From: Ceriagrion tenellum
Lineage: Eukaryota; Arthropoda; Insecta; Odonata; Coenagrionidae
Direction of reading: 5' to 3'
Length of the DNA: 64,000 nucleotides
Assembly: GCA_963169105.1 (NCBI GenBank)
Contig: OY720636.1
Span: forward strand, 145,723,941 to 145,787,940
Numbering within the stretch: the stretch's first letter is position 1; each line of letters starts with the position of its first letter. This document shows positions 57,490 through 64,000 of the stretch, piece by piece. The translations under genes were made by a program, and so were the position numbers. Under the pieces are notes generated by a model. That model made no database searches, was not told where the DNA came from, and was given only the letters and a program-made list of their open reading frames with translations.

Positions 57490-60400
57490 CTTCAGCAAGA
57501 AAAACAAACTCTTCACCGCCAGCAACATTAATTTAAGGATTAGGAAATTGCTATTGAGGACTTTCGTATAGAATAAATAATAGTCTAGCTAAACATAACT
57601 TGCACGGTCTTGCCCATCATTTACGCAGCCCATGAATTGTTGCTTGTGGTGTGTCAGTATAAATCCACCGCTGGAAACACATCCCTACATGTGTGATGCG
57701 AATGCTGGATGGGCGCTCGAGAGCAGGATAAATACCTTTCCCCTTCCATCTCCACGCATACACTCCCGAATCCTAGTTCCTCGTACGGCCAAAGCCTTCT
57801 CCTTCTTCCCTCCCCTTTATTTTTCTTCCCTCACCCGAATCCTCCACCCACCCACCCACCCTGTTGATCTCTTCCTCCTCCCGTCCCCCTCCCTCTCCAA
57901 ACTCTTTTTATGCGGGGCGGACATCAGCGGAATTTCTGCAGACTGCCGACGTGGACTGAATCCAATTGGAAGTTTCGTGCGCTCTGAAAGGGAAAGGGGC
58001 GGGAAGTGGAAAGGGTTATAGTGGCCCGGAGGGGTGACAGGGTTCAGGGAATGCAGGCATCGGGGGAAGGATCGTCGCTCTCTTGGATACTCTTGTTGGA
58101 TACGGTTGTCCCTCAAGCGCTGGAATGGGTTGGAAAAGTGGGGGTGGCTGGGGGGGGGAGGCTGGAAGGCTGTTGCTCAGGGAGACGGGGGGAGAATGTG
58201 TGAAGTACGGAATGATATTTCGGTGGGGCGGTTCCAATCTTTCGATGGGGTCATAAACAAAATAATAGCTGAAAACATAATCGCGAAGATAATAAAAAAA
58301 TGAAAATGAAGTTGAATAAAAGAAAGAAAGAGCGAACAAAAACATTTGATATCGTATTCGCCCAAGAAGAAAGAGTGGCCCGACAAGGACTGATGAAGAT
58401 AAGCTAAACAAATGAAGTTCTTCTTAGGAGACGGATTACAGACAAAAAGTAATGCCTGTGCCATAAAAGGAGATGACTAGAAAAACGAAAGGTAGTGGAA
58501 GCATGTTATCCTAAACACATCATGAAGTGATAATTTGTAGAGAATAGCAGACATTTGGCACTTATTCTCCATAAAAATAGCGTGCAGCTAACTTAGTAGC
58601 AGCAAAATGTGGGCTACTAAGTTATTCATTTCAGTTTCGACGCTGATTATCCATATTAAAGAAAATAAGAGGAGACTAAACAGGCCATATCTCTCATTGG
58701 ACTCCGCCGCGTATTAAGTTATGGGGGTGGGGGAGTCTTGGCATCGACCCATCAAAACCTCACAACCAAGAGTTCACATTCATATGAATGGCGTCACATT
58801 CCGCTAGCTTTAAAAGTATTGTTTGTCCAACTGCTAGCTTGATCTTGGAATCTCTAATATGTAAACATATTTCAAAACCAAATCATCGACATGCAGGTGG
58901 CTTCATGCATTCGGAGACTTCCTGCGTTCTGGTTCACGAGAAATTTATTTATTATTTTATAGCACTGCGTGACTTGAATTCACACCTAAGTCACGCTTTT
59001 CCCTGGCATAAGTAGCCCATTATTAAACTGAGCTGACGGCAATTTCATTATTACACGAGACTACATTTTAGTCACGCTCGAGTAATTCATAACTGTTGGT
59101 TGCTATAAGCATAATTAATAAAAATAGCAGTGAAGTGCATATTGCATGTTGAATTTATGCATCTGAATGCATAGTATGCATAGTAATTGAGCCTTAACGA
59201 TTTGATTTATAGTCAGTTACTAAAATTGATTCTGCTGATTTCTTATCATTTGACTCACTCCAAATCTTCAGACTACACAGTTTTATTAGTAATTTTAGAA
59301 TAAAGAAATGTTTACTTATGTGAACCACCATCTTTTTTACCATTATAAATATTCAACACATAAGACTTATTTGAATTTACATATATTGTATCTTCTACGT
59401 ATAAATCAATATCTGAATAAAAAGCTGGTATTCTTTTTTCCGGTGCCAGTAATCGTAGAATTTCATTAGATTTAAATTAAGTTTTGACAATGGAGTTCCT
59501 AGTAAATGCAACATTTTATTCGACCCATGAGATTGGACTCGATGAATAGGACTAAATCAAATGTAGATGAAGTTGACACTGGGTTAACTTTATCTTCAAC
59601 CACATCATAGGCAGCATTTGTAATTTTGGCTTGTTTATTAGTGACAATTCCGGAACTTGTTGGAAGATTGTCTTACAATAGATAGCTCAAATTTTCCCAT
59701 CTATAGAATAGTAAGCACTCATAAACCTCTCAAAAAAACCTAAAAATGAAAAGTAAACAACGGTAACTATGTAGGGCTGATTGAAAATTTTGATTAAATA
59801 TACTCACTCGTTATATTATTTTACCGCAGTGGATGGCGAATTTAAGTCACACGAGGTATAAAGTAGTATACAATACTCGTGACTTTCGTGGCTCTCATTT
59901 CACGGCGTGTTTTCGCCCTCTCTTCGCTCGGGCGCTATCTGCACACCGTGCGATAATGAGCCAATTAAGTCTCTAGTAGCGTAATTTACTATTTACCACG
60001 GTAACAATACCTTGGCTCATTGCATAGTTTGAGATAATAAAATAAGTAAAACATTGAACAAAAATGAAGAGCAACATGAAGAATAAGAAAATGAACATTA
60101 ACACTGTACCACTCTTTACTCAAAATCGGGGTTCAATTACCCATATGCTGTTTGATTAAAAATAGGAATTTGTTTGGTGAGGCATTGTGGTCCAGGGTGG
60201 GATATGTGGAGGACAATTTGTTAAACAGGGAGGGAATTCGGTAGAAAAGCGGAACCCTAAGAAAATGAAAGGCGTTATTTGGAGATGCGTAGAAGATTGA
60301 GGTTTCACGTGGGGCGAGGAGGTAATCGAATTGGAAAGAGATGGAGAGAAGGTCGCAGTCGCGAAATCCTTCTTACATTATACTGTGCGAGAATTTCAGA

Positions 60401-62448
60401 TGAGACAGAGCACAGCGATGACGGTGACGGGGGAGATGAATTCCCAGGATGGAAGGAATAGATTCGCGGGTTGAATTTCTGAGGGGAACTCGATGAGGGG
60501 CAGGAATGGCTAGGGAAAAAACTGACGGGATGATTCAGGATTTTACGAGTGGAGGGTAAATCTGTAGGCCACATTAAAGCGCAGTATTCGAGAATTGGGA
60601 TCACGCAAACTTGTGCGAACGAAACGGTATTAAAATCAATTGAAGTCGTCCGTACGTATGAAATACAATAATGCTAAGATGCAAGGAAGGCTGGAAGTCA
60701 GAGAGTAGTCCGAGGCAATCCCGTAATGGCACTGTGCCGAGCGAAATGAGCATTCATGTGTCTATCCCATAGGAGGAGCGGGCGGAGTGGGAGCGGAGCG
60801 GAAATGTAATGGTAGACTCGTGGAGCGGTGGAAGAGGGGGGTTGTGTTGCGCGTTGGCTGGGAAACGGAGAGGGAGGAGGTGATGACGGAATGGGAGAAT
60901 GAATGAATGAATCGGGGGAGGGGATGGCTATGAGGGGGGAATGGGGGTTGGGCGAGGAAAAGGAGGATTTTTTAAACGACTCCTTGGGAAGGTGGGAGGT
61001 TGGGGGGTAGTGGGAGCTCTCATTCCGGATTCAGTCCAATTGCCTTGCCCCTTGCCTCTCTCTTCTTGCCTTTTCGCAGCGGGAGAGGAAAGGGAGCGCG
61101 GGGGCGGGGGGGGTTCCCAGGAGAAGAGGGATTTAAGTCGGGCAGGATAATTCTCCGTGTAACATTTCCCTCCTTTCAAGTACATTTCGGGCGTTTCTGG
61201 CATGAATTGAGAAACTAAGTAAAATTTTCTATTCAATGACACAGGCAACGCATTGAAGGTGGAAACGAGTTCTTTTCCGGCAAATAATTTAAATAAACTT
61301 TTCGTTTGACATTACAAGTTATCATTATATTTGTACATGTTAATAGCCTTACATGGTGGTGTATATGATGTGTGTGTATTCTGAACACTTTGAGGGTGGC
61401 CTGTTTTAAAGGGGTTCCTTCGCTCCTGGTGGGCCATTTTTCAATAATTTTGAAAATCTGTCAGTTATATTCCACATGTGTTATTGGGCTGTTTTTTTTG
61501 TATTATATTAAAGCATAGTTCTTCTTATTTTAGGATACGTGGTATGACGCAAAATTTAAATCTCTGTGTTACTTGGGCAGAAAAAAATTAAAACCCTTTT
61601 ATTTCAAGTTGTGCATATTTGCCACATTGATAACACGTTAGTATTTTTCCAAAATCGGTTAAAAACCATCAATTTTAGATGTTGATAAACTATTACAAAT
61701 ATAATTAATTCAAGGTTTCCGTTGAGTTACTCTTTTACACCATACATTTCATTGTTTGGTATATGCGGAATCATTCGCCAAAACAAAGACCAATATTACA
61801 TTCTTTGCAGTAAAAAGAAGTATCTTTTCTGATTGTCTTTCCAATTTTCTTTTTGGCTTTCACAGAAAACACAACAAACTTTCTTTGGGCTTCTTTATTT
61901 CTCTCAGGAATGGGAATTCATTCGCAGAAATGGTGATCACTCGAACGAGCAATTTTTGCATTTTGCTGTTGAATTGTCAAGTTTACTTTCACCTAAGTCT
62001 ATACTTAAGGCCTGCACAAAGTTTCTTAGAAGTTTACTTGTATGGTGAAGTATATCATAAATTATGCACGACTTTGCCATTCTCGTTGATATTAGGATAC
62101 TCGTAATAATAAAAGCCAGTGAACGGACTTGCAGCAAAAACTATGAGCACGATGTACGGGCACGAGCAACGGGCACGTATAGGGACGTCTAGGCCTTGCC
62201 TTCCCCACTCACTAAATCACCGAAGCAACCTGCCTACCGTACGAAAACTCCTCACCTGTTTATACATTGTATCATGTACATACATTGTATGTACCCATTA
62301 TGAAAGTAAAAACATCGAAAGGCTCCGAGAGCAACATATTTGGCCATCGAGCCAACCTTCTTTTACTCTCGGCACCACGTCTCTCGCCGACGCGGCTACT
62401 CAGAACATTGTCTCTGTTCCTACCGTTTATTTCAATGTGTAGTCATTC
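57490..62448. other. Long stretch with no recognised gene
   Basis: GC- and purine-rich blocks at 57640-58200 and 60770-61150 are open in several frames by composition. The rest is AT-rich. No domain, RNA gene or repeat family recognised. Confidence 0.35.
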
Positions 62449-62449
62449 G

Positions 62450-62594
62450 AGATATCAGATAACAGGGATTCAAGATATCAGATAACAGAGGCCATTATAG
62501 ATATCAGATAACAGAGATTCAAGATATCAGATTACAGAGACCATTCAAGATATCAGATAACGGAGATTCAAGATATCAGATAACAGAGACCATT
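62450..62594. repeat. Short tandem array of a 23-26-bp unit
   Basis: Six copies of AGATATCAGATAACAGA, followed alternately by GATTCA or by a CCATT-containing spacer (GGCCATTAT, GACCATTCA). The alternation makes a higher-order repeat of about 49 bp in about three copies. Units differ at one or two bases. Confidence 0.95.
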
Positions 62595-62599
62595 CCTAC

Positions 62600-63475
62600 G
62601 TCTCAAAGCGAGCCCTCCGTAGAAAAACTTCAGACAAAGGATATAATAGACAAAAAACTTCATTACTCATACTGGACTAGTCCCCCGTGGGAGGGACAAT
62701 TCCGAGACGAAACCACTAGATAAGATTGGAAGAGTTTTATTTTCCAAAAATATGTACACAGAGTGAATATTGACAGAAAAACAATGAAATAAGATACTTT
62801 ATAGGATACCAGGCAAGTATGGAAGTCATAATTGCACAAAAAAGAGTTTTACCATCGCCGTGATTCACAGGACGTAATTTTACGTCTCCCATCATTTTAA
62901 TAAAAATACGTAGATACGTAAACTTATGTCGTTAACCCTCAAAGTGTTAAGTTGATGTTAGTTCAAGTTCAGAGCCTTACTCGGAGATGAATTGCAAATT
63001 GAAAATTATGCTTTGAGGTTCATAAAAAGGTATGTCGATTCATCTCTGGTTTTAAAATAAACTTAAAACGAGTCTTCTCTTAAATGCACGTAAAAGTTAT
63101 AAAAATGATTAGAATCTCCGTTGTGTCTTTTTTTCAAACTATTTTCATGTGTTGCTTACTTCTTGAAGGGTATTTTATCCCTTAAATTTATTTATTAAGT
63201 TATTTCCATCGACAATGTAATTTATAAATCTTACGGATATATTTCAGGCATTTATATTTCCAAATAGTATAGGTTTTCGTCTAAATTTTGAGTAATTTGT
63301 TTTCGTCACGTATTCTGCATGATGAAACCATGGCAACAGCACGTTCGAAAATAGCAAAATTCCCCACAAGGCCGTGTAGACACGATCGACTTTCCAAGAG
63401 TAGTCGGACTTTGGAGTCAACTTCATATAAATTGTCCAATTAGGAGTCAACTCCTGCGCCTGTCTGGAGGCTTTG
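62600..63475. other. Unassigned AT-rich sequence
   Basis: Nothing recognised. Confidence 0.35.
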
Positions 63476-63550
63476 GCCCTGATGGTGATTAGCGAGGCAC
63501 TTATCGAAACGTTGGAATCAATGGAAAGATTAAACCGGTGTGATAACTGA
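63465..63550 (+). ncRNA. Decayed hammerhead-like motif
   Basis: GGCC, CTGATGG (last base of the core changed from A), T, GATTAG-loop-CTTATC (5 of 6 pairs), GAAAC, GTT, GGAATCAATGGAAAGATTAA. The order and downstream GGAA-ATGGAA phrase tie it to the family at 42530 and 44437. The core change suggests it is inactive. Confidence 0.4.
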
Positions 63551-64000
63551 GAAGAGAAGAGAAGACGTTAGAGATGGTTGGGAAAGCGTTTGAAACCTCC
63601 ATTAAGTGACGACATGCATAACAGAATGGCCACGGGAAGTGAAAGAAATAGCATATTTCACAACTGTAAGACCCATGGTTGGGTATGCAACAATTTTTTA
63701 GATCTATTTGGTGAAGGGAAGGCAAGGAGCTCGGAGAAGGTCCGAAGAAAAGCTACTTGGTAAGTTTCGGAGAAAGATAGACGATCCGATAGAGTAAACA
63801 GCTAGTTAGAGGAATTAGGGTGGAGTTAACTTCAAGATATATGGAAATGAAACATTGTTGTGGGGATGTTGAAATGTCACTCGCTACATGCACCCTGGGT
63901 GGAGCTGGAGAAGAGGCTGGAGTGGCCAAATTTCACGGAAAAAAATGACCACCCACTAAATGTGAAACAAATGCGGCCGAAAATAAATGCTGGAAAGAAC
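63551..64000. other. Unassigned sequence at window end
   Basis: Short frames on both strands (63501-63725 minus, 63578-63763 plus) without domains. Confidence 0.3.

Noticed and set aside
62119..62450. A possible LTR (GTACGGGCACG... ending near the minisatellite)
   Set aside because: No second copy, no primer-binding site and no gag-pol sequence nearby.
1..64000. CRISPR arrays, operons, ribosome binding sites, bacterial terminators
   Set aside because: Nothing of the kind is seen, and all signals are those of an animal nuclear genome.

Overview
The window looks like a gene-poor, repeat-rich stretch of an arthropod (most likely insect) nuclear genome. The base composition is AT-rich. I see no operons or long open frames. 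There are GT/AG splice signals, microsatellites and many decayed transposable elements of animal type: P element, hAT, Tc1/mariner, pogo/Tigger, PIF/Harbinger, and two kinds of LINE. I cannot name the species. Most open frames over 60 codons here are chance.

Layout. 0.4-1.3 kb holds a CR1/jockey-like LINE 3' part. 2.4-2.7 kb is a 182-bp tandem duplication. 2.8-6.8 kb is a graveyard of a LINE end, a P-element transposase, a Tc1/mariner transposase end and a hAT transposase. 7.0-8.7 kb is a pogo/Tigger-type element with matching ends and TA duplications. 9.4-14.3 kb carries the one convincing host-like gene, on the minus strand. It has two exons that join in frame and encode a CENP-B/jerky-like double helix-turn-helix protein. 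Its 3.5-kb intron contains a CFDP2-like LINE, itself interrupted by a small retroposon. 17.1-18.5 kb has a tRNA-like SINE candidate and a 427-bp tandem duplication. 22.7-26.4 kb holds LINE fragments, including a long minus-strand copy with endonuclease and reverse transcriptase remains. 31.7-32.7 kb has two large palindromes. 40.19-41.75 kb is a cleanly bounded, internally deleted PIF/Harbinger element. 43.4-48.8 kb is again LINE remains. 49-62 kb is almost featureless apart from one SINE-like repeat copy, a GA microsatellite and a LINE end. 62.45 kb has a short tandem array.

The most interesting signal is a scattered set of hammerhead-ribozyme-like motifs: CTGANGA, one extra base, a hairpin, GAAAC, then a GTC-like triplet. 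There are about eight copies in two related repeat groups. One copy, at 44.42-44.59 kb, is a 135-bp element flanked by a perfect 17-bp target-site duplication. Its predicted helices I and II fold well. This suggests a tiny retroposing ribozyme element, related in style to Penelope-like elements and retrozymes, although no Penelope reverse transcriptase is visible here. A second copy of the same family sits inside a LINE with a 9-bp duplication and an inverted 5' half.

There is no sign of genes working together as a pathway. The interplay is one of mobile elements nesting in one another and in the intron of the CENP-B-domain gene.
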